Shown here: piece by piece, positions 7,892-16,131 of the stretch | How the letters are laid out: every line of letters starts with the position of its first letter | Position numbering within the stretch: position 1 is the first letter of the stretch | Source of the DNA: JBFWVR01 sp050246635 | GTDB lineage: Bacteria; Acidobacteriota; Vicinamibacteria; Vicinamibacterales; UBA2999 | NCBI GenBank assembly: GCA_050246635.1 | Contig: JBFWVR010000002.1 | Span: 372,001 to 436,000 of the forward strand | DNA length: 64,000 nt | Direction of reading: 5' to 3' | Position numbers and translations under genes: made by a program | The notes under the pieces: generated by a model | The model's database searches: none | The model's input: only the letters and a program-made list of their open reading frames with translations | Told to the model about the DNA's origin: nothing

Positions 7892-10800
7892 CGCGTGTCT
7901 CCGGATCCCGAGCGGGCCTGCAGCAGGGCGCCAAGCCGTCCGCGCGCCTGGCGTGCGCGGCGCGCCGCGCCCCGACCCAGCCGCCTCATGCCGCCGCCGA
8001 CCCGCGCCGAGCCTTTCGAGGCGGCCTTCTGCAGTCGGCGCGGGGCCGCGCGTTTTGACAGTTCCTTGAGCCCTTTCGACACCCGCTTGCGCTGGTGGTG
8101 GGCCCACAGCCGGCGTTCCTTGCGGGCGGCCGGTCCGGCCAGCCGGGCGAGCTGGCCGCCCAGCCACACGGGGCCGGCCAGGGCGAGCCGCAGCAGCCGC
8201 GCGCCCACGCCCGCTCGGGCAGGTGCGGCTGCCGGACGCGCCGCGAGCTCCGCCAGCGTACCCGCCAGGATCGGCACACATGGCCGCTCGAGCCCCCGTG
8301 GCCGGATGAACGCCTCGACGAACCGCCGGGTCTCGTCCCTGGCGGACTCCGGATCGGCCAGCGACGCGGCGAGCTGGGCGAGGTGCTCCTCGAACGTGCG
8401 GCCGACGCGGAGGAAACCGCCGTTCTCGGGCAGGAGGTACCGGAAGTGGACGGTGCCCTCCTGCGTGCCGGCGAAGTCAGGGGTCAGGATCGCGTGGACC
8501 GGGCGTCCGACGATCGCCGCCTCGATCATCGCGCTCGTGTTCACGCCGACGACGGCGCCGCAGTGGTAGAGCGAGTCGAAGAAGTCGGCGCGGTTCTGGT
8601 CGTCGGTCGGGTTGTGCTGGCCCTTCGGGAAGATCGCCGCGGGCCCGAGGTCCGAGAGATCGGCCTCGCGCCACTGCGCCGCGTTGTAGGGGTGCGGGCG
8701 GACGAGCACGTTGGCCTCGCGCAGCCGCGCATCGGGCGACCGGCGCAGCGCCTCGATCCAGCGGCGCACGAACGGCAGCTCGCTCTGCTCGCCCGAGATG
8801 AAGAACGAGGACCCGGTGAACAGCACGATCGGCCGTGCGGGATCGAGGCCGAGCATCGCCGCGAAGGCCTCGCGTGTCCGGCTGGGCTCGCGGTCGAACC
8901 AGCGGTCGAAGGGCTGGGCGCCGGTGACCGCGATCCGCGACGGTTCCACGCCGTGCATGTCGGCGGCCTCGCGGGCCTGGTGGCCGTTCCACACGGTCAC
9001 CAGATCCGGCTGGACGCGCAGCAGGCCCTTGTTCGTCAGGTTGTCCCAGCTGGCGATGCACGCGCAGGTGGGCACCCCGAGCGCCGCCGCCGCGCGCACG
9101 AGGTCCACCTGCGGCGAGGCCGCCTCGACGAGGGGCGTGACGCAGAGGGCGTCGGGCTCGTGCTTGTGGACGAACCCGAGCACCGCGTCCGAGACCGGGA
9201 CGGCACGCTCGAGGCCCGCCAGCCCCCCGAGCAGGGCACGGACGAGCGGGCGCGGCAGGCCGGGCACCAGGTCGAGCCACTGCAGCGCCCGCGGCAGGCA
9301 CTTGCGCTTCATGCGCGCGCGCAGCACCGGCACGTCGCGCATCTGCGGATCGAGGTACCGCACGAAGTCCATCGTCCCGCGGACCGCGTCGGCGAAACCG
9401 GACCAGCGGTCCCCCCGCGGCGGCACGATGCCCGCGAAGCGGATGCCGTCCCCGCCGCCGGCGAACTGCTCGATGCGGACGGGCTTCCCCTCGCGCTGCG
9501 CGTTGACCGCCACCAGCACCTCGGTGCCGCCGGCCGCGAGGTATCGCAGCGTCTGGTCGTAGAACCGGAGGTACTCCGGTGACGACATGACGAACAGCAC
9601 ACGCCGCGCGCGCGGCTTCTCGCCATCGGCCGTCGGCCGGCGCGCCGGACGCCGTGCCGCGGCCTGTGCCGCGACGGCGACCGGATACAGGATCCGCCGG
9701 ACCAGGCCGGCGAGGGCCGGGGCGCGAGGCGCCCGGCGCGGCGCCGTGGGCAACGACTCCACGACGTCGGCGAAGACCCGGCAGGCCGGCACGTCCAGGC
9801 CCTGCGGCCGCACGAACGATCCGATGAACGCCCGCCGCCCCTGCGTCCCCTGTTCGGGGCTCGCCAGGAACGCGGAGAGCTGCTCGCAGTGCTGCGCCAC
9901 CGAGTCGGCGACGGTCAGCAGGCCACCGCTGACGCCCTTCAGATGCTGGAAGTGCAGCGTGCCTTCCTGGGTGGCCGAGAACTCCGCGGCACGGATGCTG
10001 TAGACCGGGCGGCCGACGATGCCCGACTCGATGAGCGCGCTCGTGTTCACGCCGACGACGGCCGCGCTGTAGAACATCGAGTGGTAGTAGTCGTTGCGCG
10101 CCTCCTGGTCGACCGGGTTGGCGCCCTCACGCGGCCAGATCGCCACGTCCGGATAGCCGGAGAGATCGACCGACCGCCACTGCTCCGCGTTCTGGGGGTG
10201 CGGACGGATCAGCAGCGCGGCCTCACGCAGTGCCGGGTCGGCGCTCCCGCGGATGCCCTCGATCCACGACCGCACGAAGCCGACCTCATACGGGGCGATG
10301 AACGGCGAGGAGCAGAGGTACAGCAGGATCGGGCGATCGGCCGGCAGGCCCACCCGCGCGCAGAACGCCGCACGATCCAGCGACGGCTCGGCGTCAAACC
10401 AGTGATCGTAGGCCGTCGCGCCCGTGACGCGCACGAGGCCCGGCGCCACGCCGTGGAAGCGTCCGGCCTCCACGCGCTGCGCCTCGTTCCAGACAGTGAC
10501 GGCGTCCGGGATCTCGTGGATGAGCCCCTTCGTCGTCAGGTGATCCCAGCTCCCGACCGCCAGCATCGTCGGCAGGTGGCGGCGCTTCGCGCCACGGACA
10601 TAGTCCACCTGTTGCGAGCCGAAGTATAGCAGCGGCGTCACGACGACGACGTCGGGCGCGACCTCGTCCAGCACCTGGTCCACATGGGGGCTGGGCGGCA
10701 GCGAACGCTCGCACATGCGGATGGCCCGGGCCAGGACGGCGCGAATGGCCCCGACGCGGGCGAGCGGCAGCTTCGCCAGCGGCGCGGCAAACGCCGGCAC

Positions 10801-11112
10801 CTGTTCCGACGCGCGGCCGCGAAGCGCCGGCGCGGCGTCGTACTGCGGATCCAGGTACCGCCAGTAGTCGAGCGACAGGCGGAAGCCGGTTCCCAGCGCG
10901 CGCCAGACGTGGGTCTTGGGTGGGGCGACGACGCTCCACGTGAAGGCGTCCGGGTAGGCCGCGGCCAGCCGCTCCACGGTGCGCATGCCGCCGAGGCTGT
11001 CGCGGCGATCCGCGACCAGGTGGATGCGGTGACCACGCGCCGCCAGCTCGCGCAGCCCGCTCTCGAAGTTGCGCAGGAAGCCGAAGTGCCCGGCGGCGAA
11101 CAGGATCTTCAT
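7888..11112 (-). CDS. SWD-3: tandem double GT-B-like transferase
   Basis: 1074 residues holding two complete SWD modules head to tail. The first (about 1-465) has MKILFAAGHFGFLRNFES, SWDHLTTKGLIH, VTGATAYDHWF, LIRPHPQNAEQW, VVGVNTSALIESGIVGRP and GTLHFQHLKG. After a basic linker the second (about 500-965) starts RRVLFVMSSPEYLRFYDQ and has SWDNLTNKGLL, VTGAQPFDRWF, LVRPHPYNAAQW, VVGVNTSAMIEAAIVGRPV and GTVHFRYLL. The end is a basic Arg/Lys/Gly-rich tail. Both modules keep all core motifs, so the protein may add two residues, like bifunctional polysaccharide polymerases. The first copy has Asn changed to His in SWDNL. The ATG at 11112 is 24 bases after the previous stop. Confidence 0.87.
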   Translation of the reverse strand: MKILFAAGHFGFLRNFESGLRELAARGHRIHLVADRRDSLGGMRTVERLAAAYPDAFTWSVVAPPKTHVWRALGTGFRLSLDYWRYLDPQYDAAPALRGRASEQVPAFAAPLAKLPLARVGAIRAVLARAIRMCERSLPPSPHVDQVLDEVAPDVVVVTPLLYFGSQQVDYVRGAKRRHLPTMLAVGSWDHLTTKGLIHEIPDAVTVWNEAQRVEAGRFHGVAPGLVRVTGATAYDHWFDAEPSLDRAAFCARVGLPADRPILLYLCSSPFIAPYEVGFVRSWIEGIRGSADPALREAALLIRPHPQNAEQWRSVDLSGYPDVAIWPREGANPVDQEARNDYYHSMFYSAAVVGVNTSALIESGIVGRPVYSIRAAEFSATQEGTLHFQHLKGVSGGLLTVADSVAQHCEQLSAFLASPEQGTQGRRAFIGSFVRPQGLDVPACRVFADVVESLPTAPRRAPRAPALAGLVRRILYPVAVAAQAAARRPARRPTADGEKPRARRVLFVMSSPEYLRFYDQTLRYLAAGGTEVLVAVNAQREGKPVRIEQFAGGGDGIRFAGIVPPRGDRWSGFADAVRGTMDFVRYLDPQMRDVPVLRARMKRKCLPRALQWLDLVPGLPRPLVRALLGGLAGLERAVPVSDAVLGFVHKHEPDALCVTPLVEAASPQVDLVRAAAALGVPTCACIASWDNLTNKGLLRVQPDLVTVWNGHQAREAADMHGVEPSRIAVTGAQPFDRWFDREPSRTREAFAAMLGLDPARPIVLFTGSSFFISGEQSELPFVRRWIEALRRSPDARLREANVLVRPHPYNAAQWREADLSDLGPAAIFPKGQHNPTDDQNRADFFDSLYHCGAVVGVNTSAMIEAAIVGRPVHAILTPDFAGTQEGTVHFRYLLPENGGFLRVGRTFEEHLAQLAASLADPESARDETRRFVEAFIRPRGLERPCVPILAGTLAELAARPAAAPARAGVGARLLRLALAGPVWLGGQLARLAGPAARKERRLWAHHQRKRVSKGLKELSKRAAPRRLQKAASKGSARVGGGMRRLGRGAARRARQARGRLGALLQARSGSGDTR

Positions 11113-11136
11113 GGCACGGTCGCGCCGGGGGCGCGG

Positions 11137-12129
11137 TCAGTCGGCATAACGGTTGTCGCGATACGCGCGATTGAGGAGCTGGGCCCGCGCGGCGTCGGGA
11201 TCCGGATCCTCCGCCTTGCGCCGCTGCTTCCGGACCAGGCGCTCCGTCTGCGCCTCGATGGACTGGCGGACCTCCTCAGCCACGTGCGTCCACGGCTCGC
11301 CATCCGGCAGGCCCGCGCCCGCGGCGCGCGCCGCGAGCTCGGCGGCGACATCGAAATGCTTGAAGGCCAGCGCCAGCATGATCTGCTGCGCCAGGCGCCT
11401 GGACGCGACGGTCGCGTCCGCGGTCCCTGGATCCGCCTCCCGCAGGTAGAGGCAGTGCGCCCAGGTCGGCACCCGTCGCGAATAGGCGTCCTTGCGATAG
11501 CCGTGGCGCCGCAGCAGCGTGCGGTAGAGGCCGAAGAGGCCGAAGCCCTCGGCGCGCAGGAAGGCGTCGATGTCGGCGAACAGTGACTGTCCCTTGTAGA
11601 AGGGGTGGAAGAGCGCCTCCACGTAGATGCCCATGACGCTGCCCAGCAGGCGGGGCCCCGACTGGAGAATCTCGAGCTCCGTGCCCTGGGTGTCGAGCTT
11701 CAGGAAACAGGCGTCCTCGAACCCGTATCGCGCGGCGGCGGTGTCGAGGCGCGTGGTGGGCACCGTGGCCACGCCGGAGTACTCGAAGTCGCGCGCGAGG
11801 CAGAAGCGGCCGACGACCTCGGGATCGGGGGGCAGGAGCGATCCCATGCCCGGGTTGGCGGTGAGGTAGAGCTGCCCGCTTCCCTCCTGCCCGGCAATGG
11901 CGTCGGTGATCACCGTGACGGACCGCCACGGGACCTCCTGCGCCAGCGTCTCGCGGAGCCGCTCGGCCTCACGGGCGTCAGGCTCGCACGTGAAGTAGTC
12001 GGCGACGGGCGCGAACGGCAGGAGCTGCGGCACCGCCGCCCCGCGCCCGCCGACGTCCACGAACTTCAGGCCGGCGCCGGCCAGCAGCCCGGCGAGCACC
12101 GGCATGTGATCGAGAGGCTGGTACTTCAC
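11137..12129 (-). CDS. FkbM-family methyltransferase
   Basis: 330 residues. The SAM-binding start is LKFVDVGGRGAAVPQL, then YFTCEPDAREAERLRE and the FkbM motif FLKLDTQGTELEILQSGP. The family usually O-methylates sugar hydroxyls or similar groups. After the core, about 100 residues form a helical extension ending in a charged segment (RLVRKQRRKAEDPDPDAA). I chose the GTG at 12129 (MKYQPLDHMPVLAGLL when initiated) because it overlaps the upstream stop as GTGA, the arrangement seen repeatedly in this operon. ATG at residue 9 is the alternative. Motif I reads VGGRG rather than the usual IGANVG, so activity should not be assumed. Confidence 0.84.
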   Translation of the reverse strand: MKYQPLDHMPVLAGLLAGAGLKFVDVGGRGAAVPQLLPFAPVADYFTCEPDAREAERLRETLAQEVPWRSVTVITDAIAGQEGSGQLYLTANPGMGSLLPPDPEVVGRFCLARDFEYSGVATVPTTRLDTAAARYGFEDACFLKLDTQGTELEILQSGPRLLGSVMGIYVEALFHPFYKGQSLFADIDAFLRAEGFGLFGLYRTLLRRHGYRKDAYSRRVPTWAHCLYLREADPGTADATVASRRLAQQIMLALAFKHFDVAAELAARAAGAGLPDGEPWTHVAEEVRQSIEAQTERLVRKQRRKAEDPDPDAARAQLLNRAYRDNRYAD

Positions 12130-12884
12130 CGTTTGACCAGCATGAGCTGCTCGGTGCGCATGTCCCAGGCCTGGAAGCCGGGCGTGCGCTCGAGGAACTC
12201 GACCGTGGCCCTGGGCACGCCCGGGCACTTTCCCGACGCGTAGTCGTCCATGACGAAGACGCCACCCGGCACCATGCGGGGCGCGAAGTAGTCGAGGCAG
12301 TCCAGCGTCGGCTCGTACAGGTCCGTGTCGATGTGCACGAGACGGTAGGCCGACTCGGGCAGGCCGGGCAGCGAGCGCGACACCTCGCCCTTGTGGACCT
12401 GCAGCTGCGTGAACGCCGAGAGGTACTCCCGCACGTCGTCGTAGCTGGTGGCGCCGAACTGCCCGGCGGTGTGGAAGGGATCGTGCTCGGTGATCTTCTC
12501 CCCCGGGTGCCCCTCGAACGTGTCGAACACGTGCACGGGCACCTCCCCGCCGCACATCTCCTGGAAACAGCTCGCGATGAAGAACGCCGAGCCACCGCGG
12601 AACGACCCGATCTCGGCGGCAGCGCCCGGCAGGTCGTGCACGTTGCGAATCGCCTGCCAGAACACATACAGCCGGTCGTAGCCCAGGAGGGTCCGCCCGG
12701 ACTTGACCACTGGATCGGCCAGCCGGAAGAAATCCTGGTCGGGCCGGAACGCCAGCGCGTGTTTGCCCTTGCGGTACTTCTCCATCGGCCGGTGGATCCA
12801 GAGCGCGGGATCCCGCGGCCGCTTCTCCTTGGCGGGCGCGGCCGGGGCGGCGTCCACTGCATCCTGCTTGCCGTCTGACGTCAT
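12126..12884 (-). CDS. TylF/macrocin O-methyltransferase-like protein
   Basis: 252 residues. The fold matches TylF/MycF-type metal-dependent sugar O-methyltransferases: AAEIGSFRGGSAFFIAS (SAM loop), VHVFDTFEGHPGEK (the DTFEG signature), VHIDTDLYEPTLDCLDYF (metal-binding HIDxDLY) and GGVFVMDDYASGKCPG (DDY). These conserved Asp residues suggest a working enzyme that methylates a sugar hydroxyl. The ATG at 12884 overlaps the SWD-4 stop as ATGA, so the longer upstream frame is not used. Its stop overlaps the GTG of the FkbM gene. A more divergent relative is encoded at 39036. Confidence 0.88.
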   Translation of the reverse strand: MTSDGKQDAVDAAPAAPAKEKRPRDPALWIHRPMEKYRKGKHALAFRPDQDFFRLADPVVKSGRTLLGYDRLYVFWQAIRNVHDLPGAAAEIGSFRGGSAFFIASCFQEMCGGEVPVHVFDTFEGHPGEKITEHDPFHTAGQFGATSYDDVREYLSAFTQLQVHKGEVSRSLPGLPESAYRLVHIDTDLYEPTLDCLDYFAPRMVPGGVFVMDDYASGKCPGVPRATVEFLERTPGFQAWDMRTEQLMLVKR

Positions 12885-15205
12885 CGCATCTCCTCGGCGG
12901 CCTCCCGGGGCGGGAACGCCGCGGCGTCTTCGACCGGCACCAGCTGAAGGGGCGCCCACGTGCCCCTCGCGCAGACGGCCGCAATCACGCCGGCCTCCTC
13001 GGCCGGCAGGGTCTCGTGGAGGACGGCATAGGCCGGCGTGCCCTGGGCGGCGGCCAACACGGCCAGATCGCCGTACGGCCCGACGAAGGCGTGCGCCCCT
13101 GCGAGTGCACCTGCCTGAGCCTCGAGCGCCTCGGTGCCATCGAGCCGCACGATCGCACGGCCGCCAGCCACGCGTGTCGCGAGCGCCGCCGGCCCGGCGC
13201 CCGATTCGTCCGGCGTGGCCACGACCACGCGGCCGGTCGCCGCCGGTGCCGCAGGGGCCGGCAGGCGCTCGTGCCGCAGCACCTCCAGCAGGCGGGCCGG
13301 CTCGCGGTCACTGTGGATGCGCTGCAGCACGCGGAAGAACATCAGCGGGTGCAGTGACTGGTAGTCGGTCACGTCCATCATGGCGGCCGCCCGCTGGAGG
13401 ATGTCCTCATCGAACGGGTACATCACGGCCTGCTTCGGGTTCTGCTGGCTCTGCGGAACGGTGCGGCTCAGGCCCTCGTCGAACTCGCGGCCACGGAACA
13501 GCTCACGGGCATCCAGGTACCGTGGCGCGAGGGCGCCGTACCAGTCCCGCGCGCCCGCCCGCGAGACCACCGTCAGGCGATCGGGCGCGATGCCGTAGGT
13601 CTGCACCGCCCACCGGACGAACGGAATCCAGTACAGCAACTCCAGCCGGATGTCGTCGAGCCACGGCCCGATGAAGACCGGCCCCGAGGACTCGCGGATT
13701 TCCTCCAGTGCGGTGCGGACCGGCCGCAGGGACATGTTGGTCGCCACCGGACTCGTGTCCGGGGCGGACTGCCCGCCCGCGTGCGCGTATTGGCGGCGCA
13801 GCCAGGCACGCAACGCCCAGCGCAACGGCGGATGCCAGGGCGGCGTGAACCGTCGCGGCGACTTGCGCAGGGCGCCGACCCGCTCGATCTCGTCGGCGAG
13901 GATCGGCGAGACCGGCTGCGCGATTCCGCGCGGCCGCAGGAACTGCTCGGCGAAGGCGCGACTGCGGGCCGACACCTGCGGCTCCCCGGCCAGCAGGGGC
14001 GCGAGCTGCCGGTGATGTTCCTCGAAGGACGCGGCCGGCTGGACGAGGCCGCCGAAGGCCTCGACGAGGTAGCGGAAGTGGATGGTGCCGACCTGCCCCT
14101 CGTCGAAGCCCGGAATCAACAGCGTCAGCACGGGCCGGCCGACGATGGCGGCCTCGAGCATCGCGCTCGTGTTGAGCCCGACGGCGGCGTGCGCGTGATA
14201 CAGGGAGTCGAAGAGCTCCTGGTCGGCGCCGCGGCTTGCGTCGAGTGAGAGCGCGACGTTGCCGAGCGACGTGAAGTCGACGGTGGTCCACGACGCTCGG
14301 AGGGCGGGATGCGGACGCACCAGCAGGCCACACTCGCGGACCGCCGCGTCGGGCGACTGGCGCGTGGCTTCGACCCACTGGCGCACGAGCTCCATCTCGT
14401 TCGGGCCGGTGAGCTGCGACGATCCCAGGTAGAGGACGAACGGCCGCCGCGGATCCAGGCCGTACTGCGCGCAGAACGCGTCGCGGCTCGTCGCCGGCAC
14501 CCGGGCGAAGAACTCGTCGAAGCGCGCGGCGCCTGCGATCGCCACCGCGTCGGGCCGCGCCCCGTGCAGCTCCACGGCCTCGCGGCGCTGCACCTCGTTC
14601 CAGACGATGACGCGGTCCGGGTGCACCCGCATCAGGCCCTTGTTCGTCAGGTTGTCCCAGCTGAAGGGCAGGAACCCGACGGGGATCCCGAGGCGGTGCG
14701 CCGCCTTGACGTAGTCCGTCTGGTACGACTCGAAGGTCACGAGCGGCGTGACGAGCATCAGGTCGGGGTTCTCGTCGCGAACGAACTGCTCGATCGCCGG
14801 GTCGCTCGGAATGAGGCGTTCGGCGTAGGCGAGCACACCCGCCAGCCGTCGCGCATGTCGCCGGACCCACGCGTGGTTCCGGCAGAACAGCGCGAACCCG
14901 GTCGGGGCGATCTCGTAGGCCCGCCGCACCAGGCGGGTCGCCTGGTCGAACTCCGGCCCGAGGTACCGCAGGTAGTCGCGGGCCCCGCGGAGGCCCTCCA
15001 CGTACGGACGCCACGCGTCGCTGCGTGTCGTCGGGTTCTCGCGCGCGGTGACGCCCTTCACCGAGAACTGCCTGGGCAGCGCGAACCGTCCCTTGCGTGG
15101 CCGCCCGGTGAGCTGCAGGGTATGGCCCCGGCCGGCCAGGATCGTGATCGCCTGCTCGAAGTTGCGGATGCGGCTCGTCGCGCCGAGCACGAACAGGATC
15201 TTCAT
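12881..15205 (-). CDS. SWD-4: GT-B-like transferase with uncharacterised C-terminal domain
   Basis: 774 residues. Residues 1 to about 470 are an intact SWD module (MKILFVLGATSRIRNFEQ, FSWDNLTNKGLMR, GAARFDEFF, LVRPHPALRASW, VGLNTSAMLEAAIVGRPV, GTIHFRYLV). From about residue 490 comes a second domain containing GPWLDDIRLELLYWIPFVRW, VSRAGARDWYG and, near the end, a Rossmann-like alternation with AFVGPYGDLAVLAAAQG. I recognise the GPW...LLYWIPF...SR.G...WY pattern as typical of unannotated polysaccharide-locus proteins but cannot name the activity; a second glycosyltransferase is possible. ATG at 15205 matches the family start, is preceded by an in-frame alternative 12 codons upstream, and overlaps the GT2 stop as ATGA. 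Confidence 0.85.
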   Translation of the reverse strand: MKILFVLGATSRIRNFEQAITILAGRGHTLQLTGRPRKGRFALPRQFSVKGVTARENPTTRSDAWRPYVEGLRGARDYLRYLGPEFDQATRLVRRAYEIAPTGFALFCRNHAWVRRHARRLAGVLAYAERLIPSDPAIEQFVRDENPDLMLVTPLVTFESYQTDYVKAAHRLGIPVGFLPFSWDNLTNKGLMRVHPDRVIVWNEVQRREAVELHGARPDAVAIAGAARFDEFFARVPATSRDAFCAQYGLDPRRPFVLYLGSSQLTGPNEMELVRQWVEATRQSPDAAVRECGLLVRPHPALRASWTTVDFTSLGNVALSLDASRGADQELFDSLYHAHAAVGLNTSAMLEAAIVGRPVLTLLIPGFDEGQVGTIHFRYLVEAFGGLVQPAASFEEHHRQLAPLLAGEPQVSARSRAFAEQFLRPRGIAQPVSPILADEIERVGALRKSPRRFTPPWHPPLRWALRAWLRRQYAHAGGQSAPDTSPVATNMSLRPVRTALEEIRESSGPVFIGPWLDDIRLELLYWIPFVRWAVQTYGIAPDRLTVVSRAGARDWYGALAPRYLDARELFRGREFDEGLSRTVPQSQQNPKQAVMYPFDEDILQRAAAMMDVTDYQSLHPLMFFRVLQRIHSDREPARLLEVLRHERLPAPAAPAATGRVVVATPDESGAGPAALATRVAGGRAIVRLDGTEALEAQAGALAGAHAFVGPYGDLAVLAAAQGTPAYAVLHETLPAEEAGVIAAVCARGTWAPLQLVPVEDAAAFPPREAAEEMR

Positions 15206-16131
15206 GCCCGTCCGCCTTCGGCCGGGCGACGGCGCACCCACCCGGGGAACCGCTCGTCCAGCAGCCTGACCGCCGTGCGCAGGTCACGCTCGACCGATGT
15301 CCACCACTGCAGCGCTGCCGCCTGGAGTGATCGCGCGCGGCCGATGGCCGGGCGGCCGCGCCCGCACACCCCGAAATCCCACGCCAGGACGGCGGCGTGC
15401 GTCAGGTGCGTCGGCAGGTAGGTCTGGATAGGGGCCGGCCCGCCGAAGAGCGAGTCCCGCTGCCGCTGTTTGCTGAACCCCTTCCGGATCTCGCGGTACC
15501 AGAGCAGCTCCCGCACCTGCCGGAACTCCCCGAGCAGCGACAGCGCGAGCAGCACCTGGCGGTCGGGCATCAGCACGCGCCGGAACACGCCCGCACGGCC
15601 GAGGGCGTTTGCACGGAACAACCCGTAGATCATGTTGCCGGCCATCATCTGGACGGAGGCCTTGCGGAGGCGCGCGTGCGGATCGTCCAGCCCGCTCGTC
15701 TCGAACCCCCTGTTGATCTCCGGCCGGTGGTGCTCGCGCCGCCGCAGCGCCTGCGGATACGCCAGGACGGCGTCCGGGTGGGCGTCGAGCTCGGCGACGA
15801 GCGCCTCCAGCCAGCGGGGATGCCACACGTCGTGATCGCTGACCCAGGCGAAGTACTCGGCGTCCGGGTGGAGCGCGCGGGCGCGCGCGTAGCACCGCCG
15901 CCAGTTGGCAATCATGCCGAGGCGCCGCGGGTTGCGCTCGTAGGTGAGGCGGGCATCCGACGCAACATACGCCGATGCCACGCGGCCCAGATCGTCGGTC
16001 GTCGAGTCGTCCTCGATGACGAGCGCGAAGCGCTCGAAGGTCTGCGCGAGGAGCGACTCGACCGTCTCCGGCAGCGCGTCCGCCCGGTTGTAGGCGGGCA
16101 GGGCGAGCACGACACGAGGCGAGCCGGTCAC
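15202..16131 (-). CDS. Glycosyltransferase family 2
   Basis: 309-residue GT-A enzyme. It begins VVLALPAYNRADALPETVES, with IEDDSTTD for nucleotide binding and FAWVSDHDVWHPRW, where the DHD supplies the metal-binding acidic pair of the DXD motif. It is expected to transfer a sugar from an NDP donor to the growing glycan at the cytoplasmic face. There is no membrane segment. The start is GTG at 16131, overlapping the SWD-5 stop as GTGA; its own stop overlaps the SWD-4 ATG. Donor and linkage cannot be read from sequence. Confidence 0.9.
   Translation of the reverse strand: MTGSPRVVLALPAYNRADALPETVESLLAQTFERFALVIEDDSTTDDLGRVASAYVASDARLTYERNPRRLGMIANWRRCYARARALHPDAEYFAWVSDHDVWHPRWLEALVAELDAHPDAVLAYPQALRRREHHRPEINRGFETSGLDDPHARLRKASVQMMAGNMIYGLFRANALGRAGVFRRVLMPDRQVLLALSLLGEFRQVRELLWYREIRKGFSKQRQRDSLFGGPAPIQTYLPTHLTHAAVLAWDFGVCGRGRPAIGRARSLQAAALQWWTSVERDLRTAVRLLDERFPGWVRRRPAEGGRA

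Noticed and set aside
11137..12984. 615-residue protein extending the FkbM gene upstream through the TylF-like gene
   Set aside because: The upstream part is low-complexity Arg/Pro-rich shadow sequence. The GTG at 12129 overlaps the TylF-like stop.
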